A stretch of 64,000 nucleotides of DNA from Dromaius novaehollandiae (Eukaryota; Chordata; Aves; Casuariiformes; Dromaiidae): positions 21,038,501-21,102,500 of the forward strand of contig NC_088113.1 in NCBI RefSeq assembly GCF_036370855.1. The letters run 5' to 3'. Both the position numbers and the translations under genes were made by a program. Each line of letters starts with the position of its first letter. Position 1 is the stretch's first letter. Shown piece by piece: positions 10,561-21,400 of the stretch. The notes under the pieces are model-generated. The model was not told where the DNA came from, searched no databases, and saw only the letters and a program-made list of their open reading frames with translations.

Positions 10561-11531
10561 CGCTGCGTGTGCCCGCGTGTGCTGTGTGTGTGTGCTGTGT
10601 GTGCCCGCGTGTGCTGTGTGTGTGTGCTACATGTGTGCCCGTGTGTGCTCTGTGTGTGTGCTGTGTGTGCCCGCGTGTGCTGTGTGTGTGTGCTACATGT
10701 GTGCCCGCGTGTGCTCTGTGTGCTACATGTGTGCCCGTGTGCTGCATGTGCACTGTGCCCTGCGTGTGCCTGCGTGTGCTGCGTGTTCCCCGCGTGTGCA
10801 AGGTGTGCTGTGTACCGTGTACTCCGTGTGCCCCACGTGTGCTGCGTGTGCCCCGCGTGTGCTGTGTGCACTGCGTGTCCTGTGCTCCCTGTGTGTGCCC
10901 CGTGTGTGCGCTGTGCTGTGCACTGCGTGTGCCCTCTGTGCGCCCTGTGCCTCATGTGTGCCCCGCATATGCCTTGCACATGCCCTGTGCATTCCCTGTG
11001 TCCCATGTGTGCCCCACATGTGCCCCACATGTGCCCTGCGTGTGCCTGCGTGTGCCCGTGTGCCCGCATGCCCCTCGTGTGCGCTGCACACCCTGCATGT
11101 GCCCTGTGCCCTGCGTGTGCCCCATGTGTGCCCCATGTGTGCCCCATATGTGCCCCGTGTGTGCCCTGCCTGTGCCCCACATCTGCCCCGCATGTGCCCC
11201 GCGTGTGCCCACGTGCCCCTTGTGTGCGCTGTGCCCTGTATGTGCCCCATATGTGCCCATGTGTGCCCCACGTGTGCCCTGTGTGTGCCTCTTATGTGCC
11301 CACGTGTGCCCTGCGTGTGCCCTGCATGTGCCCATGTGTGTCCCGTGTGTGCCCTGCGTGTGCCCTGTGTGCCCCACGTGTCCTGTGTGCCCTGCATGTG
11401 CCCATGTGTGTCCCGTGTGTGCCCTGCGTGTGCCCTGTGTGCCCCACGTGTCCTGTGTGCCCTACGTGTGCCCTGTGTGTCCTGCATGTCCTGTGTGTCC
11501 TGCATGTACCCCGCATGCACCCACGTGTGCC
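10557..11531. repeat. GT-rich minisatellite next to COMMD7 promoter
   Basis: About 975 bp made of short variants of GTGTGCCC, TGCGTGTGCC and CATGTGCCC. Much of it alternates purine and pyrimidine. Two adjacent 70-bp units (11321-11390 and 11391-11460) appear identical. It opens all frames and produces long Cys/Val/Pro 'proteins' on the plus strand and His/Gly/Thr ones on the minus strand; these are not genes. Confidence 0.93.
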
Positions 11532-11946
11532 CTTCCCCTCCCTGCCCTGCCCACGCCAGCAGCAGGACCCCGGAGCCGGGGGGCGGCACGCGGCTCTGCG
11601 CAGCCCCCGCTCGTCCCCCGAGGTCTCCGTCCCGGGCAGGTCTCGCCCCGCCGCCCTGGGCGTGCTCGCGTGCCCCGCTCGTCCTCTGCGGGTGCCGAGC
11701 CACGTCCCGGCCGCCCCGGGAGAAGGGCAGGCGCCCCGCGGCGCGGGCGTCCCGGTGACCGCCGAGCGGTGGTGGTCGTTTTTCAGTGCCCAAACCCTCA
11801 AACTGTTGGAAAGGGCAGAGTTTCTGGGCAGAGCGATTGCTCTTTCCTCCAGCTCCCACTTAGGACCTGAAACTGAGCCGTGGTTCTCCCCTCTTTCGGC
11901 CGCCCGCGCCTCGCACAGGTTCATCGCTCGGCCTCATCACTGCTGC

Positions 11947-11981
11947 TGCCGGTGCCGGTGCCGGTGCCGGTGCCGGTGCCT
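11947..11981. repeat. (GGTGCC)n hexanucleotide repeat
   Basis: Five to six perfect copies of GGTGCC/GCCGGT. Confidence 0.9.
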
Positions 11982-12374
11982 TGCCTGGAGGGAGACGGGT
12001 TCATCCCCGGCAGCTGGGCTGGCTCTGCAGCACGGAGGGGTTTTGGTGGGAAGGCGAAGGGACACCTCTGCTCCACGCAAGGCCACCGGCAGAGCAGAGC
12101 TGCCTCCCAGAGGGGTCAGGGCTTCTCGCAAAGGTTTTGAGCTAGTTTTCCCTAAAATCAATAAGCAGTTCAGAGAGCTGCAGGAAGGCAGGTGAGTTGC
12201 AAAATCGCTGCCGCCTTATTCTCTATGACGGTCTCGTTTTCGTCTGCGCTGGGGATGCAGGCCTTGGTCCAGAAAATGCTGAACCTCGATGTATTCTTGC
12301 TGAAGACAATGGAGCCGATCACATGCTCGAGACTCAATTGCCCTGAGCTGTTATTTTGCAACTTCCCAAGCGCA

Positions 12375-12421
12375 GGAAAATAAGATCTCCACAAGCTTGG
12401 GGAAAATAAGATCTCCACAAG
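12375..12421. repeat. 21-bp direct repeat
   Basis: GGAAAATAAGATCTCCACAA plus G occurs at 12375-12395 and again at 12401-12421, with five bases between. A simple local duplication. Confidence 0.9.
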
Positions 12422-15400
12422 TTATTTCGCTATCAGCGTGAATGCACCAGGTCCGTTTTATCTGGAAGCCGCTCGCCGACGCCTGAGCGGATCCTGGATC
12501 CCGTAGAAAAGCCTTTGTGAGCAGCAAAGCCGCGGCAGCCCGCGACGCTTCTGTTCTGTTCCCGACACTTTCAGTTGCAAATGAGAGCAGGGACAATTTT
12601 ACAGTGCCTTTCACCGCGGAGATATGCCCAAGAGCAGTTTATACACAAGGAGTTAAGCAGCCAAGCACCGCTAACGATGAGGAGTTGAGGAGATATTTAC
12701 TGCTCGTCGGGCTAGAAATGCCGCTCTCGGCCTTTCTTTTCTTCTCCCAGTATCTCCCAGTTCAGCGCGGCTATTTCGTATGTACTTTGAATGGGGTGGG
12801 ACTGTGTTCCTTGATTTAATAGGATTGTTGATGTAAAAAAGCTACATGTGGAAGTGCCTACACGATTTGACCCAAAGTATTAAATACACCTTAAAACAAG
12901 GTGCAGATTTTTTACGTTGTGGGTAATTAGCTGCTGGAACAATTTATCAGGTTCTGTGGTGAACTGGCCACACTGGTGGTTTTAAAACCAGAAGGATATG
13001 TTTTTCTCTAAAAATAAGATTTAATTTTAACCAAAATTTATTCAGGGAAAGTTATGGATTGTGTAACACGGGAAGGCCAGAGCATGTGAACGTTACACTC
13101 CTTTTGGGACTGAGAATTTTACATAAACTCTTATGTAAATGTTTATAATTCAATACTTGCAGGTGGGTGTGCAGTCTCGTAGCCCAAGCCACCCGCCCGT
13201 GCTGCGTGGCAGAACGGACACGAGGAAAGAGGCAGTTTCAGCCTGGCTCTGCACGCCGGCACCAGCCGTGCAGCAGCAGTGATCTTCACCTCCCCGTGTC
13301 TTTCCAGGGTGACGCTCTCGGAGACTAATCAAGGACAGTCTGGCTGCACGCGCGCACGCTTGCGTGAGCATGTACGAGGTACGGCAGAAGGGAGAAGACA
13401 ATATTATTAAAGAATTTCCCAGGCAGCAAAAAAAAAATTCTTGGGAAAGCTGAGTGACAGGGCCCAAGAAGAGGCGTTTAAACGGAGGTACGTGCTCACA
13501 GCATCCTGTTTAGACGCTCCGCAGGCAGTGCGGCGCGGGCACCTCTTTGGACGCTGGTATATCTGAGGCATGGCACACAGCTGCAGCGCCCTGCTCGCAT
13601 TGCACCGGCTCTCCCGCACCGGCGGGCAGGACGGGTCCTGGCCGCAGTCATTTTTAAAAGGGATTTATTCAAATGGGAGAGAACTTTGCAAAAGCCAGTT
13701 TTAGTCACTAATAGAAGGGAGCGTTTTCCAGGGAGGAAGAGGTGGCCGAGCTGGGATTAGTTTCGCGTGCACCGGGCAGAGGCTGCTTCCCCCGTCCCCG
13801 TGGTCCTGCCCCCCCAGGGCCCTGGGCAGGGGCTCGGGCTGCCCTCGCCCACCCTGCCTCCCCTCCTGTGGGTGCAGGGAGCCTTTGGCCCAAAGAAAGG
13901 CTCCTTAGCAGCCATCAGGTCCGTGGATGGGTGCCTCTGCCAGGCCATTCTCATGCAGAATGTGTCACTGATTGACTCATCAGCGCTGGGGACAAGGGAC
14001 GGCATTTCAGTGCTGGAGACAGGGCTCCTTGCAGCCACAATGCCGGAGTCAAAACAGCAGCAAGAAGCAATGGGGGGAAAGCAAGGTGTTCAAAACGGTG
14101 CCCTCCAGAATGAGTCACAGGACCCGTGTCCCCTGCTCTAGAGACATCGTTCAGCTTCATTTCACCTGTTTTCTTCAGCTTGGAAAGCCTCCTCCCTGAA
14201 TGTCCTCAGCACTCAGGGGGTGTTGCCTTGGGAAAGCTCCTTGGTGTTGTCTCTTCCAAAGAGGTCAAACCCCGGGTGCCACTGCCCCGCTCTGTGATGC
14301 CACCCTGTCCCCGAACACCTCGGAGCACTTTGCCGTCACGCCCCGTCCAGCCTGGCAGCACCTTCCTGAAGCGGGGAGACATCACCTGCGCTTGGTGGCT
14401 GGAGAAAGGCCCAGAAAGGCTGGGAGTCCCTGGAGGAGGCCAAGCCCGGGCCTCTCACCCTGCCCAGCGCTTGGACCATCTGTCTTCTGTCCATCCCTCC
14501 AGTCTGCAGGGCCTCCCCCTTGGCCGTGCGGGTTTGGGAGAGCATCGCTCTCCAAGGGCTGAGGAGCACTAAAACCCTTCCGTTTGCTCCTGTGGCCGAT
14601 GTTGCCCGGCTGAAACGCCGGAGAGGGCAGTTCTGCTCCCGCAGGGACCCTGCCGCAAAGGAGATCTTGGGGGACGGGAGCTCCGGTCTGTTCTGCAGCC
14701 GACTGCCCCTTCCCCGCTCCCGGCACGCTCGGTGCTGGCTGCTCCCAAGCGGAGGCGGCTGCAGGAGCGGGTGTTCCCGGGTGCTGCCTGGGTGCACGGG
14801 CTGGGCAGCGCTGGAGACGCCACCTCCGCGCTCCGCTTTGCTCCTGCCTCGCGACGTTTCATCCCCCGAGCTCCTCGGCCCTGCGCGGGGATAATAACCC
14901 TCCAGCCGCGATGGCGAGCAGGACTCCGGACCCGGAGCGCGGGGATTTCTGCCGAAACGCAGCCTCTCCCGCGGAGCAGCCTTTCTGTGGCGCGAGCACA
15001 CGCTTAGGAGGGCGGTTTGGGGAGGCCGCGTCGCTTCACGTTGGGCTGCAGCAGGCGTATCCTGTTTTCTAGGAAAGAGGATTTTGTGGCCGGCTTTGTG
15101 AGAGAAGCATTGAAGATTTTTCTTTGTGTACTTTTTCATTTGAAGTTTACGCATCGGTTGCTGCCGTCTTTCTAGATATTCTGGCTACAGGGATGACCTT
15201 TATTTTTAACCTCCTTTTTATTAGGGGGCCGCATCGTGTGGTCCTGGCCAGCCCACGGGAAGGGCTAGAAACTCCACGTAGGAGGGATAACACTTCCCAC
15301 CTCCACGTACACAGCAGTTCCCCCCAGATGTGCAAAGCCACCCCAGCTACCCGGGGGCACGGGAGCTCTCCCGGGAGCGGCGAGGCGGCACGGCTGGCCC

Positions 15401-17814
15401 CTGGGATGCTGCGGAGCAGCGGAGGCCGGCGGGGCGCAGCCGAGGCGCAGGGTGCCGCGGGGCTGGTGGACAGCGCGGGGCTGGGGCGAGGCCTGGGCCC
15501 AGGAGCACCCACCAAGCTCGTGGACGATGACGCATCCCAGGGGACGCGCTTGGACGGGGTCTTGCAGTGAAGAGGAACAGCCGATGCAAGTGCTTCCTCC
15601 CTGGCAGAGCAGCGTTGTCCGGGGTGACATAAAGGTGCTTCTCTCCACCTGCTAGAAGACTGAACACTTAGCCTTCGCAGTGGTCTAGCAATCTCTGCCA
15701 CCAGACTCCAGGGATGACAAGGCTGCACTGCTGAAGGCTGTAGGTAATAAAACATATTTACTCCATTGCTTTGTTTGTCTAAGATCTCCAGGCACGTTGC
15801 TTAAGAAACACAGAGCAAAAAGTTTCCAACTCAACCGCTTTTCTTTGCAGAGCAGAAGGCAGAACAGAGCATGAGGGAGGAAACTGCTGGTTTGACTTAC
15901 CAGCATAGCAAAGGAGGGTTTAAAGAAGAGACTTCAAGGAGGAGAATAAGGTAGACAGGAACTGAGACTGGTGCAGTGACATAACCCAGCGATACTGCGG
16001 AGAAGGTGACAGATACGTGGCCTTTGGTGAGAAGGAGAATTCAGGGTCAGGAGTGATGTGAGTGATGTGAGCCGGAGCTGCACGATTACTGGAAACCTGC
16101 CGATGAGGAGTCACTTTTGATGTGAATGGATGTTACCAGTGCTGTCTGACTCGGGTGTGACGGTGACAGATAGTGCCTCTTTCCGCTGGCTGGTCACAAG
16201 CTCCATTGACTTGAAATTATGGCTGAGGAAGACCAGCCAGGTGTGAAAATGGCTCTTCTTGCTGGAATGATTTTTTCCAGAAGCATTGGGCAGGCAGGGC
16301 CCAGCAGTGCTGCAGATGGACCAGTCACTCGGTCACGGGGCCGGGACGAGTCTGTGACACAGAGCGCAGAGGACAGGCAGACCATGTTCACGGGGTGGGG
16401 AAGGCCTTTAAGCCTTCCTCAGCCCCTGCTCCTCATCCTGACAACCCCGAGCCTGGGCACGCTTCCAGGCTTCTCGCAGTTGCTCCCCCCGGCGTGTGCA
16501 AGCGGAGGAGCTGAGCTCCCAGACCCCCAGCCCACGGCCGGTCCTTGCTGCGGGAAGGTCAGGGCTCACGCGGAGCAGCGTGGGGTGGGGGGTCTGCTCC
16601 GGTACCTGTCTGAAACGGGTTGCGAGGCCAAGCCCTTGTTCACCAGGAATGGCTGAGTGACTAATTCAAGGTACGAGAAATGCCTGGAGGAAGCTTAAGT
16701 CTAAAATCCTCTTTAAAGGTACCGTTTTTTCTCCAAGACCTGCAGGCTCCCTTGGCTGTTAGGAAGACTTGCAGCATCTCTCTGCTGTCGTGTGCAGAGA
16801 CGGGAGAAAGGGTCGGGGTTTTGCTCATTATCCGGTCGCAGCGGCTTTGTTTGGTACCATACACACAGTATTCCCAGAAGTGCTCTCCTGAATTAAATGA
16901 TAACCGAGGGGAAGAGAGAAAGAGGGCGTTTCCAGAGCGATGGGAGATTGATGGCAGGTCAGTGGGGCAGACAGAGGCAGGGAGGTTTCACTAGAAAGGG
17001 AGAGGAGTCCCTGGATCCTTGAAGCAAGGGCTAATTCCACTCTTCACAGTGGCCTAGAAAGTCTCAGGAGTTCAACCCACAAAAGCATTTTGCTTTTCCA
17101 AAATTGGAAAAACAAACATGAGTAAAATCTATTTGCTTGGTTTTAATCTACTCGGCAGAGTTACAAATTAGCTTTAGGTTTATTTGGTGTGTGTTTATTT
17201 GAACTGTAATTGCCAGTGTTCCCGAAGGCTTATCCAGACCAGATTCCTCGGCTCCTTCTCTTGTTCACTTGCAGGTTTTTCTTGCACGTGCAGCCGCATT
17301 TTTCATGCTTGTGTTTGTGCAGACGGAGGGGTGGTCTGGGGGGAGCCCCGCTGCACAGGCCCGCGGGTTGGGCCGGCACTTCCCACCGCTTTTGGGCACT
17401 TTGGCTGACCCGTTTTCCCCCCTGGCCTGGAGAGCTTGTTTCTGTAACACCAGGGTAATCATATCGCTTCTTTTCATATGGATATACAGTTTTCCGCTGG
17501 ATCTAGAAGTAATCGCAACTGAGCAGAGATTACACCCCACGTGGGCTCTGGATGCTTTGTCTTGGGCAGGAGACCTGCGGACTGTTTTGCTCCGTCTGCA
17601 GCACAGCCCTCGCGAGCGCTCGCCTCTGTACGGCAAAGCAAGAGAGCAAACAGTCGAGGGAAGATTGTGGAAGTGTTGCAGGCTTTGTCCGTCCGCGCCA
17701 GGAAGTGCTGCGTGCCGCGGCGGGGCACGGTGCTGGCGGCCGGCGTGCGGGGGGGGCCTGGTTCCCCTTGGGGGCAGCTGCTGCTGCACCAGCAGCTCCG
17801 GGAGCAGCAGGGGA

Positions 17815-18112
17815 TGCGGGGGCCCGGGGGGATGCGGGGCCCGGGGGGATGCAGGGCCCGGGGTGGGGATGTGGAGCCCCGGGGGGATGTGGGATCCGGG
17901 GGGGGATGAGGGAGCCCAGGGAGATGCGGGGGTCTGGAGGGATGCAGGGCCTGGGGGGGATGTGGAGCCCCGGACGGATGTGGGACGCGGGGGGGATGCG
18001 AGGCCCGGGGGGGATGCGGAGCACCAGGGGGGATGCGAGGCCCGGGGGGATGTGGGGGCCTGGGGGGATGCGGAGCCCCGGGGGGATGCATGGCCCGGGG
18101 GGATGCGGCGGG
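17815..18112. repeat. G-rich minisatellite upstream of DNMT3B exon 1
   Basis: Imperfect 20-25-bp units built on GGGGGGATGCGGGGCCC and GGGGATGTGGAGCCC. The plus strand carries G-runs of four to seven bases every 10-15 bases. It ends about 200-320 bp before the first exon donor. Confidence 0.88.
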
Positions 18113-18309
18113 GCGGCGTTGCTTCGCGGGGGGCGGCGGCCGGGGCCGGGGCCGGGCCGGGTCCAGCCCCGCGCCCCCCCCCCCCGTGCCGTCCCCCCCC
18201 CGTGCCGTCCCCTCCCCTCGCGTCGCCTCGGCTCCCCTCCCCCGCCGTGCGGCGCGGCGCGGCGGCGTGGGGCGGCGGCGGCGGAGGAGGAGGGGCTGCC
18301 CAGCACGGG

Positions 18310-18436
18310 CAGGGTTAAAGCGCCATGTAACCGGAGCGCGGGGCTCGTCGGGGCCGGCCGGGGCGCGGGCGGCGGGCGGGCGGGCGAGCGGCGGCGGCGC
18401 GGCCCCGCTGGACGGCGCGTCCCGCCCGCGGCGCAG
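18310..18436 (+). other. DNMT3B: DNMT3B noncoding exon 1 (5' end uncertain)
   Basis: A consensus donor GGCGCAG/GTGAGC at 18436/18437 sits in the CpG island, and the next good acceptor that leads into the start codon is at 23461-23462. Human DNMT3B also begins with a noncoding exon. The 5' boundary given is a guess. Confidence 0.4.
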
Positions 18437-18442
18437 GTGAGC

Positions 18443-18473
<31 letters not shown>

Positions 18474-21400
18474 GCGGGGAGCGCGGGGCCCCCGGGGCAG
18501 CGGGGCCGCCCGGGGCCGCCGCGCATCCTCGTGGGCGGCTTTGTTGTGCGCGGCGCGGGGGACAATGGGGCGGGCCGGGAGCGCGGCACCGGGCGCACCG
18601 GGGCGCCGCGCCGCCCCCGCCGCCCCCGCCGCCGCCTCCCGCCCCTCCCCGGGCCGCGGCCGGTCCCTCGCGGTTGCCCCTTGCCGGGGCCGGGGCCGGG
18701 AGCGGGGGAGCCGGCGGCGCGGGCTGCCCGCGGCCACTTGTTGCAGCGCCGAGGTGCGGGTGGCTGCGCGGGGCCGCCCCGCGTCCGCGTCCCCGGTGCC
18801 GGGGCTGTCACCGCTGCCGGGGCCCGGTTCTGCGCCTCGCTGCTGCCGGGAGGCGCTGCGGGGCCCCGGCTGCGCCCGGGAGGCGCCGGGACCGTCGGGA
18901 AAGCGGCGCCGAGCCGCGGGGGGGGCGCGGCCGTCAGGGCTCGGCTTTCCCGTCTGTGAAATGGGCGCAGCGGTTGCCCTGCCCGCGGGCCGGGGGGGCT
19001 GGGGGTGGAATAGCCTTGCCCCGGCTGCGTACGCGTTCCCAGCGCTGCCCCCTCCCCAGGGCAGCCGGGGGGGTCCGGGAGGAGCACGGCCCCCAGCACA
19101 GCCCCCCCGCCTCCCTCTTGGACGAGTTATCTAAGCGCATCTTCCCTTTCCCTCTCGGCAGGAAAGCGGCTCCCGGCCGCTGCCTCAGGTGCGGAGCTGC
19201 CCTGGCTGGGGACGGAAGCGGGAGGACGCGAGGCGCCGCGCTGGGCCCCCCCGCCGGCACCGCCCCAGGTAGCGACAGGGCTGAGTAATGCGGGAGGGAG
19301 CCCCCCCGCCGCCTCCCCCCGAGGGCCGGGGGAAGCCCCTGCGGGGGCAGAGGCGGGGGGGGGCACAGCGGAGGGACGCGCTCCCACGCTGGCCCGGCTC
19401 CCCGGGAGAGGGGCTGCACCGGGGGGGCCCGGGCCGAGGCGGCCGGGGGCCCGCAGAGGTGCAGCGGGCCGGGAAGGGGCACGAGGTGTCTCCCCCGCTG
19501 CCTCGCTCCGCTCCCCGGTGACTCCCCGCCGCTCGAGGCTCCCGAGCCCGGGGGTGCGGGAAGGGGGCTGGGGGGGCTCTGCCCTGCTGTGGGGCAGCCC
19601 GGGGGGGACGGGGACAGCGCGGTGTCACCGCTTTGTCCCCTTTCGTCTTGGGGAAAGATGACGCGGTTGTAACTCCAGACCCAGCATCCCTCGTGCCCAG
19701 CTCGTCCCACCTGCGCGACGGCGGAGCCCTGCCCGGCCCCCCCGGCCCCCCGGCCCCGCGGGGAGAGCGGCGGCTGCGGCCGAGAGGAGCGGGGTGAAGA
19801 GCCCAGCGCGGCGACGGTGGCAGCCCCGGAGAGCTCCCGGGCCCGGCCCTCGCGGGGGAGCGGGGGCCGCCTGGTTCTGCTTCCTTCCTTCCAGCCAAGC
19901 GTCGCCGGCGGCCGATGCCCGAGCCGGGGCGGCGGGGAGGAAGCGGGGGGAATGGAGGGAAGTGCCGGAGCCCGCCGGAGCCGGAGCCGGAGCCGGAGCC
20001 CGCCGCGCCGCGCCGCGGAGGAGAGGGGCCCGCACAGGAAACGGGCAGGGAGGGGAGAGCCCGGCCTTGCTGATGAGCACATCGGGCTCCCTTTCCCATT
20101 GAACTGCCAGCCCCGCAGCTCTTTTCTTCCCGGGATTAGAGGGAAACGCTCCGTTTTGGGGCGCGTTAAAGGCCATTTGCGTGCGTGATGGCCGGGGGAG
20201 CCGGGGCTGGAGGGAGCTGCTCCGGCCATCGCTCCGGCCATCGGGGCCTTTCTTCCTTTTTGTTATTCAAAGAGGGCCGGGGCGATGGCTGCCATCCCCG
20301 CCATCCGGCAACGCTTCCCTCCAGCCTTTTGATATGCGTGCCCCGGTCCCGAGGCAAAGTCCGGCGTCTCCCTCCCAGTCTCTCCACCTCCTGGGGAAAC
20401 TACCTGATAAGGGCCACTCTGTTTTCTCAGGAAGGAAAACCGAAAGCAGCCCCGGGCCGGGCTGGGGGGGCCGCGCTGGCCCCGGGGACCGGCCCCGGGC
20501 GCCGTGCGGGAGGGAGAGGCGCTGCCCGCGCCAGCCCCGCCGGGCAGGGCCCGGTTGCCGGTCCCCCGGCCGGGAGGCTCTCCCGGCAGCTGCTCTTAGG
20601 GCATGGCAAACCTTAAAGGAACGAGTATTGCAAAACGAGGGCGGCTCCGAAGCCAGCGGGTTTATTGTCTCTGTGGGGAACAGCCACAGGGAACGGGCCG
20701 GGCACCAGGGACTTGCAGCGAGAGCCGGTCTCCTTGGGGGGCTTTAGACACCAGAGCTGGAAATCTGGATTATTTTATTCTTCCTGGGTTGTTCTGCGAC
20801 ATGTACTGCTGCAGTGTATGTTGGCATACTTGCAGTGCATTAAGCAGTGCACAGGCTGTTGTGCTGTTTTCCTCCCCCCCCCCCATGAGAGCAGCATGCG
20901 GGGGGAGCGCTCTGTGCTCTGTTTCTTATTATTTTCTCAATGCCCTGTGTGCAGAGCTGGTGTTTCTGGGAGGGGAGGCGAGGACAAAGACCGTGCCTGG
21001 CCCTGAGCAGAAGGTGCTGCGGCTTGCGACGCGGGACGCCTCGCCGGTGGTCGGGGGGGTGGCGGGCTGGCTGCCCTCTTCCCGCCGGGCAGGACGGCCT
21101 GGAGCTTGCAGCTGCATTTCCAGGCGCGGAGGCCTGCGGTAATAAGAAGAGGGATGGATGTTGCAGGCTTGCTGGCTGGGTGTAGGAGTTTGAGCAGCTT
21201 TGCACAGTCCGAGCTCTGGACTACCCTTCCTGGACCCCTCATGCATCGGAAGATGGTGCTGGGCATCCTTTAGGGAGCGTTCTCGGGTGCTGCGACTGGA
21301 GAAGTGCCCGTGGCGAGCGCTTCTGCTGCAGGCACACGCGCCGCAGGTCCTGCAGGTACCTGGCGTTTTGCAATGCCTGTCCTTAGGCCCCGGTGCTGTG

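Larger units (their letters stand above)
11532..17690. other. Spacer between COMMD7 and DNMT3B
   Basis: No recognised gene. It includes a (GGTGCC)n run at 11947-11981 and a 21-bp direct repeat containing AGATCT (12375-12395 and 12401-12421). A plus-strand segment ends in a consensus donor (GGCAG/GTGAGT, boundary 12191). AP-1-like sites lie at about 13973 (TGACTCA) and 14109 (TGAGTCA), within a region of ordinary composition. GC content is mixed and lower than in the flanking islands. Some open segments look protein-like on both strands (12190-12400) but match nothing I know. Confidence 0.5.
17691..19300 (+). promoter_or_regulatory. DNMT3B: DNMT3B CpG-island promoter region
   Basis: Very CpG-dense block around the inferred first exon. 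It contains GC boxes, a GGC trinucleotide run just after the exon 1 donor (18442-18475) and no TATA box. High GC continues to about 20100. CpG-island promoters are known for DNMT3B in other vertebrates. Confidence 0.7.

Noticed and set aside
10384-12195. 600-codon plus-strand reading frame with CVCPRVLCVC-type repeats, and His/Gly/Thr-rich minus-strand counterparts
   Set aside because: The protein-like length comes only from the GT-rich minisatellite, which is free of stops in every frame. No domain, start context or splice logic.
13970-14116. Two AP-1-like heptamers as an enhancer between COMMD7 and DNMT3B
   Set aside because: Seven-base matches are expected by chance over 6 kb; no conservation evidence available.
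17474-19288. Long Pro/Arg/Gly-rich frames on both strands around the DNMT3B CpG island (over 500 codons)
   Set aside because: GC-rich DNA lacks stop codons. The frames cross the G-rich minisatellite and the exon 1 donor and show no conserved sequence.
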